From an uncultured Oceanospirillaceae bacterium (lineage in GTDB: Bacteria; Pseudomonadota; Gammaproteobacteria; Pseudomonadales; Balneatricaceae), in NCBI GenBank assembly GCA_937136055.1, contig CAKZOD010000095.1, positions 1 to 46,278 of the forward strand: a stretch of 46,278 nt of DNA. The letters are read 5' to 3'. Each line of letters starts with the position of its first letter. Position 1 is the first letter of the stretch. A program made the translations under genes and the position numbers. Below, in pieces: positions 34,891-44,544 of this stretch. The notes under the pieces were generated by a model, which was not told where the DNA came from, searched no databases, and worked only from the letters and a program-made list of their open reading frames with translations.

Positions 34891-36414
34891 ATGGCATTGT
34901 CAAAAGTATTTACCCGCGCTCAATTAGGCATAGCTGCGCCGCTAGTTGAAGTAGAGGTGCATTTATCGGGCGGTTTACCTGCATTTCAGCTGGTTGGATT
35001 GCCTGAGGCTGCTGTTCGTGAGTCAAAAGAGAGAGTGCGCAGTGCGTTGCTAAATTTAGGTTTTACCTTTCCAGTGAGCCGCATTACCGTAAATTTGGCC
35101 CCCGCAGATTTGCCCAAGGAAGGCGGGCGTTACGATTTGGCAATTGCTATTGGAGTTTTAGCTGCATCAAAGCAAATCCCAGAAGATTTGCTTTCGCAGT
35201 GGGAGTTTGTCGGTGAGCTTTCACTATCCGGTGATCTACGTAAAGTAAAAGGTATTTTACCTGTGGCGATGGCGTGCTACAAAAGTCAGCGTAAACTTTG
35301 TTTGCCGGCAATTGATGCCCCTCAAGCTCAGCTGGTGTCGCAATTAGAGCTAGGTGCTGCTGGGGATTTATTACAAGTTTGCCACTTATTGAGTGGCCAG
35401 TTACCCATTTTTGAAAATACCGAGAACCGCGAAAATGAAAAGCAGACTGAGTTACCTGCGAGTGTGCTTGATATCAAAGATGTTAAAGGTCAGCTGCAAG
35501 CGAAACGGGCCCTTGAAATAGCGGCAAGTGGAGGGCATCACTTACTGTTTAGTGGCAGCCCAGGTAGTGGTAAGAGTATGTTAGCGGCAAGGTTGCCGGG
35601 GCTGCTTGCGAAATTAACTGATCAAGAATGCATTGAATCAGCTGCTATTTACTCAGTAGCAGGATTGGCAACAGAGCAGATATGTGCAGGTGTTAGGCCT
35701 TTTCGGGCACCTCATCATACCGCATCAGCAGTTTCTCTTGTCGGGGGAGGGAGTTACCCACAGCCCGGTGAGATTTCTTTAGCGCACAATGGCGTGTTAT
35801 TTTTGGATGAAGTTGTTGAGTTTTCCCGCACTGTGTTAGAAGTGCTACGTGAGCCTCTTGAGGCAGGGGAGATTCATATATCCAGAGCTGCACAAAAAGT
35901 ATCTTATCCTGCAAATTTTCAGTTAGTGGCAGCGATGAACCCTTGCCCGTGTGGCTATGCTTACGATGCGTCGGGGCGCTGTCGCTGCTCCCCCGATCAA
36001 ATTAAGCGCTACCAAAGTAAATTATCAGGCCCATTATTAGATCGTATTGATTTACATATTCAAGTCAATCCCATTGCAGCCAATGAATTACTGGATGTTG
36101 AACAGCACACTGCGCAAGAAAGCTCAGCTGATATAGCAAGTCGTGTTGCAAAGAGCGTTGCAAGGCAGCTGGCACGTCAGCAGTGTCGCAATGCCCATCT
36201 TGCAGGCGAGCAGCTTGAAAAGCATTGTTATTTGGATAGTCAGCTACGTGAATTACTGGCGAGCGCAGCGACTAAGCTTGAGTTATCAGCAAGGGCCTGT
36301 ACTCGCATTTTAAAAGTAAGTCGCTCAATAGCGGACCTCGCATCCGCAGATACGATTGAGCGTCAGCACTTACTAGAAGCGCTGAGTTATCGACAAAGCC
36401 AGATAACTCAATAG
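34891..36414 (+). CDS. comM: YifB/ComM family Mg-chelatase-like AAA+ ATPase
   Basis: 507 residues from the ATG at 34891 (AGGGA upstream), the usual ComM length; an in-frame start 42 bp earlier adds an unconserved stretch. N-terminal Lon-like ChlI domain (MALSKVFTRAQLGIAAPLVEVEVHLSGGLPAFQLVGLP), AAA+ core with Walker A GSPGSGKSM and Walker B VLFLDEVVEF, and a zinc-type CPCGYAYDASGRCRC cluster before the C-terminal domain. ComM is a hexameric helicase aiding branch migration in natural transformation. Housekeeping gene; convergent with the next one at 16-bp distance. Confidence 0.93.
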   Translation: MALSKVFTRAQLGIAAPLVEVEVHLSGGLPAFQLVGLPEAAVRESKERVRSALLNLGFTFPVSRITVNLAPADLPKEGGRYDLAIAIGVLAASKQIPEDLLSQWEFVGELSLSGDLRKVKGILPVAMACYKSQRKLCLPAIDAPQAQLVSQLELGAAGDLLQVCHLLSGQLPIFENTENRENEKQTELPASVLDIKDVKGQLQAKRALEIAASGGHHLLFSGSPGSGKSMLAARLPGLLAKLTDQECIESAAIYSVAGLATEQICAGVRPFRAPHHTASAVSLVGGGSYPQPGEISLAHNGVLFLDEVVEFSRTVLEVLREPLEAGEIHISRAAQKVSYPANFQLVAAMNPCPCGYAYDASGRCRCSPDQIKRYQSKLSGPLLDRIDLHIQVNPIAANELLDVEQHTAQESSADIASRVAKSVARQLARQQCRNAHLAGEQLEKHCYLDSQLRELLASAATKLELSARACTRILKVSRSIADLASADTIERQHLLEALSYRQSQITQ

Positions 36415-36430
36415 TAAGTTATAAAGTGGG

Positions 36431-38488
36431 CTATTGATCACTTTTAATATCGTTGACCAACAAGTATTTTTGCAATGATTCCACGTAGCCTTGTTGTTCA
36501 ACAAGTCGTTTTTGTAAGTTTGAGAGCAACTGCTTTTTGTCACTGAGTTGATTGCTGTCAGCTTGCTGGAATAATTGCAGATGTTCACCATCAGTGCTCA
36601 CGCCTTGGTCAAAAATATAACTGCCTTGCTCATTCATGCCAATAGCTTTTTGCGCTGACTTTTGCATGATAGGTTCACCGAAATTAAAGTAAGGGACGTC
36701 ATCGAGCGCGAGTTCAAAAAGTGTCGGGAATAAATCTTTGTGTGAGCCAGCGAGCCATTGATCGCTCATCTCCATTTGATCAATCGCATCGGGCACATAA
36801 AGATAGGTAGCTACAGCGTATCGATTGTAGCTTTGCTCAGTTGCAGCATAGTTAGCAAACCCTTTTAAGACGTGATCACCTGTTGCCACAACAATTGTGT
36901 TGTCAGCGTATTCAGACTGCTTAAGCCAGCTTAAGAATTTACCTAAAGAGTCACTTTGAAAGTGAAAACCTGTCAGTGATTCATGCTTTTTAGCATCCTC
37001 TTTATCAAAACCATATTTTGCCGGATTTAATGGCGGTGCTTGGTAGTTTTCAGGTAGCTTGATCGGCGCATGATTATTAGTGGTGAGGACAAACGAGAAA
37101 AGCGGTTTATCAGCAGCTTTTTGGGTCAGCTGAGTTTGCAAATATTTGAATAAAGAGCTGTCATAAACGCCCCAAGGGTTATCCGATACTTCACCAAAAT
37201 GCTTTTCGATAGTTGCACGCCCTAAATAGCGATCAAAACCTTGGCGTGGCCAAAATTGTCCGTGCTTGCGCCAAGCACTGTTACCACCGCTCAAAAATAA
37301 AGTGCTATAGCCCTGCTGTTTAAAGGGCAAAACATTCGAAAGAGAGAAGCTGTGAGTATTGGTAACGGATTGAGTAATAGGGCCGATAGGCGCATTGAGG
37401 AGTAGCTTTTCAATGGTCGGGTTGGTGCCGTATTCATCAGAAAAAAAGCGTTCAAAAAAGTAATCTTGGGCAGCGTGCTGTGCAAATTCACCCAGTACTT
37501 GGTTGTCGGGGCTTTGCTGCTGGGCTATGTGGCTTGACCACCCCTCCATCAATACAAAGATAACGTTTGGCTGGGTAAACGAGCTGGCTTTCTTTGCAGT
37601 GCGAGCATTGTATGAAGCGTCATTAGAATAGCCAGCAGCTGATGCTAATTGCGATAAAGATTTTTGCTTGGCCTTTTTAAGTATTTTCGCAGGTGTCAAA
37701 CTACTGAAACTGTCTTCTTTTGAGTCCTTGTGGGCATAGTAGAAGTGATAGGGACCGTTGAGTGGCAAAGCATTCATGATCGGATTGTCGTTGATTACAG
37801 TAGTGCGTCTTGAAAGTGGAAAAGTATCTAAGGTGCCTCTACCAAAGAGCCCGCAAATAGCGATTAAGACAAGTGTAATGAGTAAAATAATGGCTTTATT
37901 GACTGATGATTTCGCAGCCCCACGCGTAGTGCTTGTCAGTGATAAAAAAGACTTAGTGATTAAAAGTGCGGTGATTGCCGATAGCGCGATCAGCAAATTT
38001 AAACGCCAATCACTGATGATGCTCAGCATTACGGCTTCAAACCCGTCATCAATGATGCCAAAAATCAGGTTGCTGATTGCTGTCCCAAAGAAAAAGTAAA
38101 AGCCGACATCTACAAAACTGAAGAATAAGCAAACTAGGATGACAGTTAATAAGGCAAAGCGATTAATTTGCAGTGCCCAGCGCCAACGGTTGAATAGAGC
38201 GATGACTAACACTGGAAGCAAAGCAAATAAAATAATGCACACAGCGGCCAATTTTAAATCAAAGCGAAGGCCTGTGAAGAGCACGAGTAATAACTCGTTA
38301 GTTGGGGTTTGTTGCCAGTCGCCGATGAAGAATAAAATAAAGCTGCGGCTAGCGCTGAGTATCAACAAAGTGAATAAAAGAAAAATAGCACTGGTTTTCA
38401 GCTGCTGCTTGAAGGCATCGCGAGCAGTGCTGCTATAGGAAAGTGATGGAGCTGTGTTTAACACTGAGTGATTCCTTTGAAATTTCAT
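36431..38488 (-). CDS. LTA-synthase-like membrane sulfatase/phosphoglycerol transferase
   Basis: 685 residues. Five membrane segments in the first 230 residues, then a large periplasmic sulfatase-fold domain (about 310-620): NVIFVLMEGWSSH with metal-binding Glu, a candidate nucleophile Thr in DEYGTNPTIEKLLL, and TGDHVLKG with the metal-binding Asp-His pair. The family moves phosphoglycerol or phosphoethanolamine to envelope glycans or lipids; gram-negative members are poorly characterised, so the acceptor is unknown. No recognisable ribosome-binding site before the ATG. Confidence 0.85.
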   Translation of the reverse strand: MKFQRNHSVLNTAPSLSYSSTARDAFKQQLKTSAIFLLFTLLILSASRSFILFFIGDWQQTPTNELLLVLFTGLRFDLKLAAVCIILFALLPVLVIALFNRWRWALQINRFALLTVILVCLFFSFVDVGFYFFFGTAISNLIFGIIDDGFEAVMLSIISDWRLNLLIALSAITALLITKSFLSLTSTTRGAAKSSVNKAIILLITLVLIAICGLFGRGTLDTFPLSRRTTVINDNPIMNALPLNGPYHFYYAHKDSKEDSFSSLTPAKILKKAKQKSLSQLASAAGYSNDASYNARTAKKASSFTQPNVIFVLMEGWSSHIAQQQSPDNQVLGEFAQHAAQDYFFERFFSDEYGTNPTIEKLLLNAPIGPITQSVTNTHSFSLSNVLPFKQQGYSTLFLSGGNSAWRKHGQFWPRQGFDRYLGRATIEKHFGEVSDNPWGVYDSSLFKYLQTQLTQKAADKPLFSFVLTTNNHAPIKLPENYQAPPLNPAKYGFDKEDAKKHESLTGFHFQSDSLGKFLSWLKQSEYADNTIVVATGDHVLKGFANYAATEQSYNRYAVATYLYVPDAIDQMEMSDQWLAGSHKDLFPTLFELALDDVPYFNFGEPIMQKSAQKAIGMNEQGSYIFDQGVSTDGEHLQLFQQADSNQLSDKKQLLSNLQKRLVEQQGYVESLQKYLLVNDIKSDQ

Positions 38489-38791
38489 CTATTTGTGAGA
38501 TGAGGCAAGCTGTCTGAAAATGACAAGACGCCGATTATATTAGGGAATCTATATTTAAGTCCAACATCGATCAGTGCAGATGTACTTGAGAAATATTAGC
38601 GTAGCGGTTGAAGGTGGTTTATAGGATAATGCACAGCTAAAATCTCTCAGCACAAATGATGAAATTTGGTGCATCTTTATATTAACCTGAGTCCTTAATT
38701 TCAACGCTATTAGCAAAGCAGAATTGCAGCCTAATATAGCAAAGAGCATTTGGAATAACTGACTCAAGCAAACACAGTGTAGCTAGATAAA
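38489..38791. other. Intergenic region between divergent LTA-like and rep genes
   Basis: 303 bp without a supported gene; a 70-codon minus-strand frame has no ribosome site and no features. Promoters of both divergent genes must be here; none is strong enough to call. Confidence 0.5.
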
Positions 38792-40807
38792 ATGAGTAAG
38801 TTAAACCCAAGGCAGCGTGAAGCTGTTAATTACATCAGCGGGCCAATGCTTGTATTAGCAGGAGCCGGATCCGGTAAAACCAGTGTAATTACGCGCAAAA
38901 TTGCCTATCTAGTAAATGAGTGCGGCATAGAGGCGCGCCATATAGCAGCGGTTACTTTCACTAACAAGTCAGCTAGAGAGATGAAAGAGCGTGTGTTGGG
39001 TATATTGCCCGATGGAAAAGGGCGGGGCTTAACAGTCTCTACGTTCCATAACTTAGGGATGAATATCATTCGTAAAGAGCACAAAGCGCTTAAGCTTAAA
39101 TCGACCTTCTCTATTTTTGATGACACTGATTCTCGCTCATTGATTAAAGATTTATTGTTGAGTAACGATGAAGACTCAGATCAAGTGGATCTCGTACGCA
39201 ATAAAATATCGTATTGGAAAAACGAGATGATCGAGCCTGATCAAGCGTTGCTAACGGCGCAAGGCCCTGAAGATGTGTTGGGTGCAAGAGCTTACGAGCT
39301 TTATCAATCAACTTTGCTGGCCTATAACGCGGTTGATTTTGATGACCTAATTTGGACGCCGGTAAAACTGTTTAGCGATCACCCTCAGATTCTTGAAAAG
39401 TGGCAAAATAAAGTGCGTTATCTGCTGGTGGATGAGTATCAAGATACCAATATGAGCCAATATAAATTGGTTAAGCAATTGGTGGGAAGCCGAGGCGCAT
39501 TAACCGTGGTAGGTGATGATGATCAATCTATTTACTCTTGGCGTGGCGCAAGACCTGAAAACCTGAGTTTGCTTAAGCAAGATTACCCAAGTTTGAAATT
39601 GGTTAAATTGGAACAGAACTATCGCTCAACACGATTAATACTAAACGCTGCCAACGTGGTAATTGCTAACAACCCCCACGAGATGACTAAAACACTATGG
39701 TCAGATATGGCACCGGGCGATCCTATTCGGGTTATCCACACCCGCAATGAAGACGCAGAATGTGAACGGGTTGCCACAGAGATCCAGGATCGGCATGTGC
39801 GCAACCGCACTGAATTTAAAGACTTCGCTATTTTGTATCGTGGTAACCATCAAGCGCGTTTGCTAGAGCTAAAACTGCAAGCTTTTCAAATTCCATATAA
39901 GTTATCTGGCGGAACTTCGTTTTTCGCTCGTGCAGAAATTAAAGATTTAATGTGTTATCTCAAAGTGCTTATCAATACCGATGATGATAATGCCTTTTTG
40001 CGCGTTATTAACTTACCGCGTCGTGAAATAGGAGCAAGCACCTTAAGGCAGCTTGGTGAATATGCATCACAGCGCGAAGTGAGTATGTTTGATGCTTGTA
40101 ATGAAATGGGATTAGAGCAAGTAATGCGCCCTGCTCAAGTGGAGCGTTTACGTAAATTCACCACTTGGTTGTCTGCTAAATATCAGCAATGTATTCAAGG
40201 AGATCCAATTCAAGCGATTCGCGAGCTGATATTTGATATCGATTACGAAGGTTGGATACATCAAAATAGTGCCAGTGAAGCCACTGCTGAAAAGCGCATG
40301 CAAAACGTCTATTTCTTAGTTGATTCTATCCGCAATACGATGGAGCGCTTACAGGAAGAAGATCCTGATGCCGGTGTTGAAGAGGCTATTAACCGTTTAA
40401 TTCTTATCGATTTAATGGATCGCCAAGAAGAGGAAGAAGACGAAAACAAGGTGCAGCTAATGACCTTGCACGCCTCAAAAGGTCTTGAGTTTCCGCATGT
40501 GTTTCTGATCGGTATGGAAGAAGAGATCCTCCCGCATCGCAACAGCATCGAAAGTGGTGATATCGAAGAAGAGCGACGCTTAATGTACGTTGGCATAACC
40601 CGTGCTAAAGTTACCTTAACAATGACCTTGGCTAGACAGAGAAAGCAATTTGGCGAAGTGTTAGATTGTACCCCAAGTCGCTTTTTAGATGAGCTGCCTC
40701 AAGATGCGCTACAGATAGAAGGTAACGGCGAGAAAGATCCAAAGGTGAATAAAGCCCGTGGTCAAGCTACGCTAAATAGTTTGCGTAATATGTTTGATGA
40801 TCTTTAG
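38792..40807 (+). CDS. rep: ATP-dependent DNA helicase Rep
   Basis: 671 residues, UvrD/Rep superfamily 1A. Q motif and Walker A LNPRQREAVNYISGPMLVLAGAGSGKTSVITRKIAYL, motif II VDEYQDTN, motif III GDDDQSIYSWRGA, motif IV QNYRST, motif V TLHASKGLEFPHVFLIGMEEEILPH and motif VI EERRLMYVGITRAK. Length and the SWRGA form fit Rep rather than UvrD or PcrA. It moves 3' to 5' on single strands and helps replication forks pass obstacles. Confidence 0.95.
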   Translation: MSKLNPRQREAVNYISGPMLVLAGAGSGKTSVITRKIAYLVNECGIEARHIAAVTFTNKSAREMKERVLGILPDGKGRGLTVSTFHNLGMNIIRKEHKALKLKSTFSIFDDTDSRSLIKDLLLSNDEDSDQVDLVRNKISYWKNEMIEPDQALLTAQGPEDVLGARAYELYQSTLLAYNAVDFDDLIWTPVKLFSDHPQILEKWQNKVRYLLVDEYQDTNMSQYKLVKQLVGSRGALTVVGDDDQSIYSWRGARPENLSLLKQDYPSLKLVKLEQNYRSTRLILNAANVVIANNPHEMTKTLWSDMAPGDPIRVIHTRNEDAECERVATEIQDRHVRNRTEFKDFAILYRGNHQARLLELKLQAFQIPYKLSGGTSFFARAEIKDLMCYLKVLINTDDDNAFLRVINLPRREIGASTLRQLGEYASQREVSMFDACNEMGLEQVMRPAQVERLRKFTTWLSAKYQQCIQGDPIQAIRELIFDIDYEGWIHQNSASEATAEKRMQNVYFLVDSIRNTMERLQEEDPDAGVEEAINRLILIDLMDRQEEEEDENKVQLMTLHASKGLEFPHVFLIGMEEEILPHRNSIESGDIEEERRLMYVGITRAKVTLTMTLARQRKQFGEVLDCTPSRFLDELPQDALQIEGNGEKDPKVNKARGQATLNSLRNMFDDL

Positions 40808-41127
40808 TGTGTCAGATACACATCTGTGTTTTAGTTATTCCGATGATGAGAAACCCCCTTCAAGATAAAGGAGCAGTGGCTTCTTGATCGCATGTCCTTC
40901 TTAGTTTTATCTTGTCAGGTATAGTTATTTAATAATGCTGCCTGTTCATAAAAAATGCTTAGATGAATTTAAAATAAATAATTTGCTACATTCCTATTTT
41001 CTTAAACTACACTATATTTATCTTGTTAATTAATTTCAAAAGATAGACTTTAATTCAAAAGATTGAGGGTGTACGATTTGTTTAAAGCTATAATCGTTCA
41101 AAAAACCACAATAAAAATAGGGGCTTA
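40808..41127. other. Intergenic region between rep and the chemoreceptor gene
   Basis: 320 bp without a gene. A weak terminator, CAGAT-ACAC-ATCTG followed by TGTTTT (40813-40832), stands behind rep. A direct repeat TTCAAAAGAT occurs at 41035-41044 and 41054-41063 (19-bp period), and a consensus -10 TATAAT lies at 41089-41094, 34 bp before the chemoreceptor start, without a clear -35 at standard spacing. Confidence 0.45.
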
Positions 41128-42819
41128 ATGGTGCTTTCAAATTTTAAGATATCGACAAAAATTTATGCTTTATCGGCTATTCTGCTTTCTTTAATCATGA
41201 TATTAGGTGGCATCTCTATTTATCAAATGCAAAAAATAGGCGAAGGCCTGATTGATATTGCAGAAGAAGATATTCCGATTTCCAATAACTTAACTCAAAT
41301 TACGGTTAATCAGCTTTCACAGGCAATCGCTTTTGAGAAAGTTATTAACAGCCGTTTAGAAAAAGAACTTAACTTATCAGATGGCAAAAAAGCTGATAAA
41401 TACACAGAGCAATTTAAGAAGCTTGCGACTGAAACAGAAGCGCTGATATTAGCTACTGAAGAGAAAGTAAAAGAAGCGATTGAACTGTCTCATAGTGAAG
41501 AAGCGAAAGTTGAATTTACAAAGTTATTAGAATCTCTGAAGCGTATAGAAATTGAGCATACAGAGTACGATCACAAAGCTGTTGATGTATTGGCATTGAT
41601 TGAAAACAGTATTACAAAAGAAGCAATTCTCGCTACTAAAGAAGTTATTAAACTGGAAGAGAAAGTTGATCATGAGCTGGTTGAAGCTCTGACACAAGTG
41701 CAAGCCTTTACACTAAATGCGACATTAAAAGCAGAGCATGATGAGATTGCAGCACAGAGATTAATCAGCATTATTTTTGTCTTATCTATTGTTATCGCTA
41801 TTGGGCTGGCTTTCTTTATCGCACGAATGATTACTAAGCCTATTAATAGTTTAGGTGTAAGCTTAAGTGCTTTAGCAGGAGATGATGCGGATTTAAATGT
41901 CCAGCTTAAAGAGTCAAATGATGAAGTGGGGGAAGCTGCTAGATCGTTTAACAAATTGATGAGTAAATTGCGCACTATGGTCAACCATATTGCAACTTCA
42001 TCAAGTGATTTGAATGAAAAGTCGAACTCTGCAATCGAAATAATGGACAGTGCACTTTCTAGTATTGAAATGCAAAAAGCGCAAACTGATGAGGTGTCAG
42101 TGGCTGTAACGCAGATGTCAGATGCAGTAAAAGAAGTATCCGACTCGACATACAAGGCTGCTGAGTTAGGTACTCATATCCAGCAACAAGTAAGCTCTGG
42201 TTTAGAAGCTGCTCAATCAAGCCACTTGATTATTCAGAGCCTAAGCGGAAATGTTAAATCTGCTGCAACAGAGATAGAATCACTAGCCAATGAAACTGAT
42301 CGTATTGGTGAAGTACTTAACGGAATCAGGGGCATCGCAGAACAAACGAATTTGCTGGCTTTAAACGCGGCTATTGAAGCGGCAAGAGCGGGTGAATCCG
42401 GTAGAGGATTCGCGGTAGTTGCGGATGAAGTAAGAGCGCTTGCACAGCGCACTCAAACATCGACTCAAGATATTCAAACACTGTTAGAGAACTTACAGCA
42501 AGAAGTTTCAAGAGCTGTGAGTACGATGGAAGAAGGGCAAGCGAATACCTCGCTTTGCCTTGAAAAATCAGTGTTAACGGCAGAGTCCTTAAATGCAGCG
42601 GCAATTGCTGTAAATGAAATAGCAGTCTTGAATGCTCAAATAGCTTCAGCAGCAGAGCAGCAAGCAGCAGCGACTAACAGTGTTAACCAAAACATGCTCA
42701 GCATTGTTGAAAGTGCCTCACAAACAACCGTCAATGCAAAAGAAACAGCTGATACCAGCCATCAAATCAGTAATGGTTTGAAAGGACTGTCGCAATTTGT
42801 AAGTCAGCTTAAAACTTAA
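41128..42819 (+). CDS. Methyl-accepting chemotaxis protein
   Basis: 563 residues. Membrane segments at about 12-32 and 212-232 enclose a roughly 180-residue periplasmic helical-bundle sensor rich in Glu and Lys; then a HAMP domain (about 233-285) and a signalling domain with the conserved hairpin tip GIRGIAEQTNLLALNAAIEAARAGESGRGFAVVADEVRALAQRT. Couples an unknown periplasmic signal to CheA/CheW. No receptor-terminal pentapeptide for methylation enzymes is seen. AGGGG precedes the ATG. Confidence 0.93.
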   Translation: MVLSNFKISTKIYALSAILLSLIMILGGISIYQMQKIGEGLIDIAEEDIPISNNLTQITVNQLSQAIAFEKVINSRLEKELNLSDGKKADKYTEQFKKLATETEALILATEEKVKEAIELSHSEEAKVEFTKLLESLKRIEIEHTEYDHKAVDVLALIENSITKEAILATKEVIKLEEKVDHELVEALTQVQAFTLNATLKAEHDEIAAQRLISIIFVLSIVIAIGLAFFIARMITKPINSLGVSLSALAGDDADLNVQLKESNDEVGEAARSFNKLMSKLRTMVNHIATSSSDLNEKSNSAIEIMDSALSSIEMQKAQTDEVSVAVTQMSDAVKEVSDSTYKAAELGTHIQQQVSSGLEAAQSSHLIIQSLSGNVKSAATEIESLANETDRIGEVLNGIRGIAEQTNLLALNAAIEAARAGESGRGFAVVADEVRALAQRTQTSTQDIQTLLENLQQEVSRAVSTMEEGQANTSLCLEKSVLTAESLNAAAIAVNEIAVLNAQIASAAEQQAAATNSVNQNMLSIVESASQTTVNAKETADTSHQISNGLKGLSQFVSQLKT

Positions 42820-42834
42820 TATCTCCTAAAATCC

Positions 42835-42871
42835 CTAGCCTTTGTAATCCCTTTCAAGGAGCGAAGGCTAG
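42835..42871 (+). terminator. Terminator of the chemoreceptor gene
   Basis: Stem CTAGCCTT (42835-42842) pairs with AAGGCTAG (42864-42871), enclosing a second small stem CCTT/AAGG, followed by a T-rich stretch. It begins 15 bp behind the stop codon. Confidence 0.65.
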
Positions 42872-42950
42872 TTGTTATCTTTACTCTATATTCTGGATCT
42901 TAATTACTCACCTATCTATAACTCATCCCCTCAACACGAGATTTGTAGGC

Positions 42951-42983
42951 GATACCGATGTAAGTCAAGCTTATGCTACTTAT
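42951..42983 (+). pseudogene. Fossil of a hipB-like gene
   Basis: The 33 bp starting GATACCGATGTAAG match the 5' coding part of the intact hipB-like gene at 45069-45101 with four mismatches, and in the matching frame still read DTDVSQAYATY against DTDVSQAYAAY. After this the frame diverges and soon stops. Most mismatches are at third codon positions, which points to common descent from a coding copy rather than chance. A second shared stretch, CTATATTYTGGATCT, is found at 42886-42900 and 44730-44744. Confidence 0.55.
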
Positions 42984-43020
42984 CGACTCAGCTGCTACAG
43001 CATTTTATGAAAAAAAGATA

Positions 43021-44532
43021 TTACATTAATGATGCAATAAACTGGGTAAACGGTACTATATCCTGCTTAACACTTGCGGATTCAAGTGCTTGCATATACT
43101 CGTCTCTACGTTCAACAGGCACAACAGTCCATGGGTATCCTCCAGATGCCATCATTAAGTTCATAATGAACCTTCCCATGCGACCGTTACCATCGAAATA
43201 GGGGTGTATATACACAAAGAAAAAATGGCCCAATACAACACGAACAGCTGGGTTTTGTTCCTCTGTCAAAAGATCAAATAGTGCAGGCATCATATCGCGA
43301 ATTGCTTCTCGTCTTGGTGGAGTATGCATAGATTGACGAATATATACTGGGCCGGTTCGATAACCGGCTAAATCTGATTGTTTGACTATCCCAGCAGCAA
43401 CACTTGGGCCAAATAGAGAAAAATACCAATCTGCATGAGAAGCCTCTAATACTTCACCTGCATCTTCACCATTTAATACGCGTTCAACGGCGTGTTTAAT
43501 CTGTACAAAGGCATCCCAATATCCTTTGGCGGCCATCGCGTCTAGGTGCTTTTTGCTTTCGTTAGATTGTTCAGGGCTCCAATCACCAGAACGTACATGT
43601 TTAATCAGTTCATGTGTGACACGGTAGCCTTCGATGGATAACGAGTGGTATGCGTCAGAAATAAAACTATCTTCTAATTCGGTCAAATAGCCTGGTATAT
43701 CAACGGTGGCCTTTGGTGCTTGTGGAAAGCGCTCAATGACTTTTTCACGCATGTCCTGCCACATTAATCGCATACGGTTGACATAAGGGGAGACTTCTCT
43801 GCGACCAAAAACTATCGGAGCTTTACCTTCAAATGGGTCTGTTTCTTGTACTTTATAATCTGCTGCTTGCATGCCTTTTATTATATTATCAGCAATCAAA
43901 TTTCGCCCTATATTCCTGAAGCCTCCGGCTAAACGACCTGCGCTGGCGACATGACCTCCTTCAAGTAATACGGCAAGTACTTCTGATGCATCAGTGATCA
44001 TAGAAAGTAGCGTTCTCATTGCAATCGGTTTATGTGAAAAACAGGTTTTTGAGCAGTGCACAAGACTCGACGCCACGCTGTAGACTCGTAGGCCATCCAC
44101 AATTGTCCGCTGCTGTGGGCTTGGAAGTGCCGTGCGTATGTCAAAAACAGAAGTGCTATGAATCAGGTCAGTGGGTTTGTTTCTTCCTTTTGGGGAGCGC
44201 ACCAGCAATTGGGTTGGCACCGTTTTATCACCAATATGAATTTGAATAGACTGTTCAGGTGAGATGCACCAATTTTCTTCAAGGCGTTCGTTTAAATAGT
44301 CAGCACAGAAGTCCCAGAATGAGGTATACCAAGCCGTACTATCACCCTTTTTCTGATCAGGGCTGGAAGGTATGTACCAACCACGCATGACTTCACGGAT
44401 AAACCCGTGTTTAGTCAAACGTTCTCTATCACCTCTCTCCAGCATTTTAGATTGCAATGCTACAGCGCCTTTATCTTGCAGTTGTTTCAATTGACTGAGT
44501 GACTGGGCTAACTTTTCAGAGATTTGATTCAT
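43021..44532 (-). CDS. Class II Fic-domain protein with AbiEi-like N-terminal region
   Basis: 503 residues. The Fic active-site motif HPYFDGNGRMGR (443-454) is intact, so AMP transfer or a related nucleotidyl transfer is expected. An inhibitory motif SLSIEG (297-302), of the (S/T)xxxE(G/N) type, lies N-terminal to the Fic core, which defines a self-inhibited class II protein. The first 200 residues (DRERLTKHGFIREVMRGWYIPSSP and the following stretch) resemble the winged-helix plus second domain of AbiEi-type antitoxin regulators, so the protein may bind its own promoter. Four regularly spaced repeats lie directly upstream. The ATG has no clear ribosome-binding site. Confidence 0.82.
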   Translation of the reverse strand: MNQISEKLAQSLSQLKQLQDKGAVALQSKMLERGDRERLTKHGFIREVMRGWYIPSSPDQKKGDSTAWYTSFWDFCADYLNERLEENWCISPEQSIQIHIGDKTVPTQLLVRSPKGRNKPTDLIHSTSVFDIRTALPSPQQRTIVDGLRVYSVASSLVHCSKTCFSHKPIAMRTLLSMITDASEVLAVLLEGGHVASAGRLAGGFRNIGRNLIADNIIKGMQAADYKVQETDPFEGKAPIVFGRREVSPYVNRMRLMWQDMREKVIERFPQAPKATVDIPGYLTELEDSFISDAYHSLSIEGYRVTHELIKHVRSGDWSPEQSNESKKHLDAMAAKGYWDAFVQIKHAVERVLNGEDAGEVLEASHADWYFSLFGPSVAAGIVKQSDLAGYRTGPVYIRQSMHTPPRREAIRDMMPALFDLLTEEQNPAVRVVLGHFFFVYIHPYFDGNGRMGRFIMNLMMASGGYPWTVVPVERRDEYMQALESASVKQDIVPFTQFIASLM

Positions 44533-44544
44533 TGTGATTATCTA

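Noticed and set aside
41670..42155. 161-codon frame antisense to the chemoreceptor gene
   Set aside because: Serine/alanine-rich shadow of the helical coding sequence; no start signal.
42872..43201. 109-codon plus-strand frame over the hipB fossil and fic end
   Set aside because: It reads the hipB fossil in the wrong frame and runs antisense through fic, so it is accidental.
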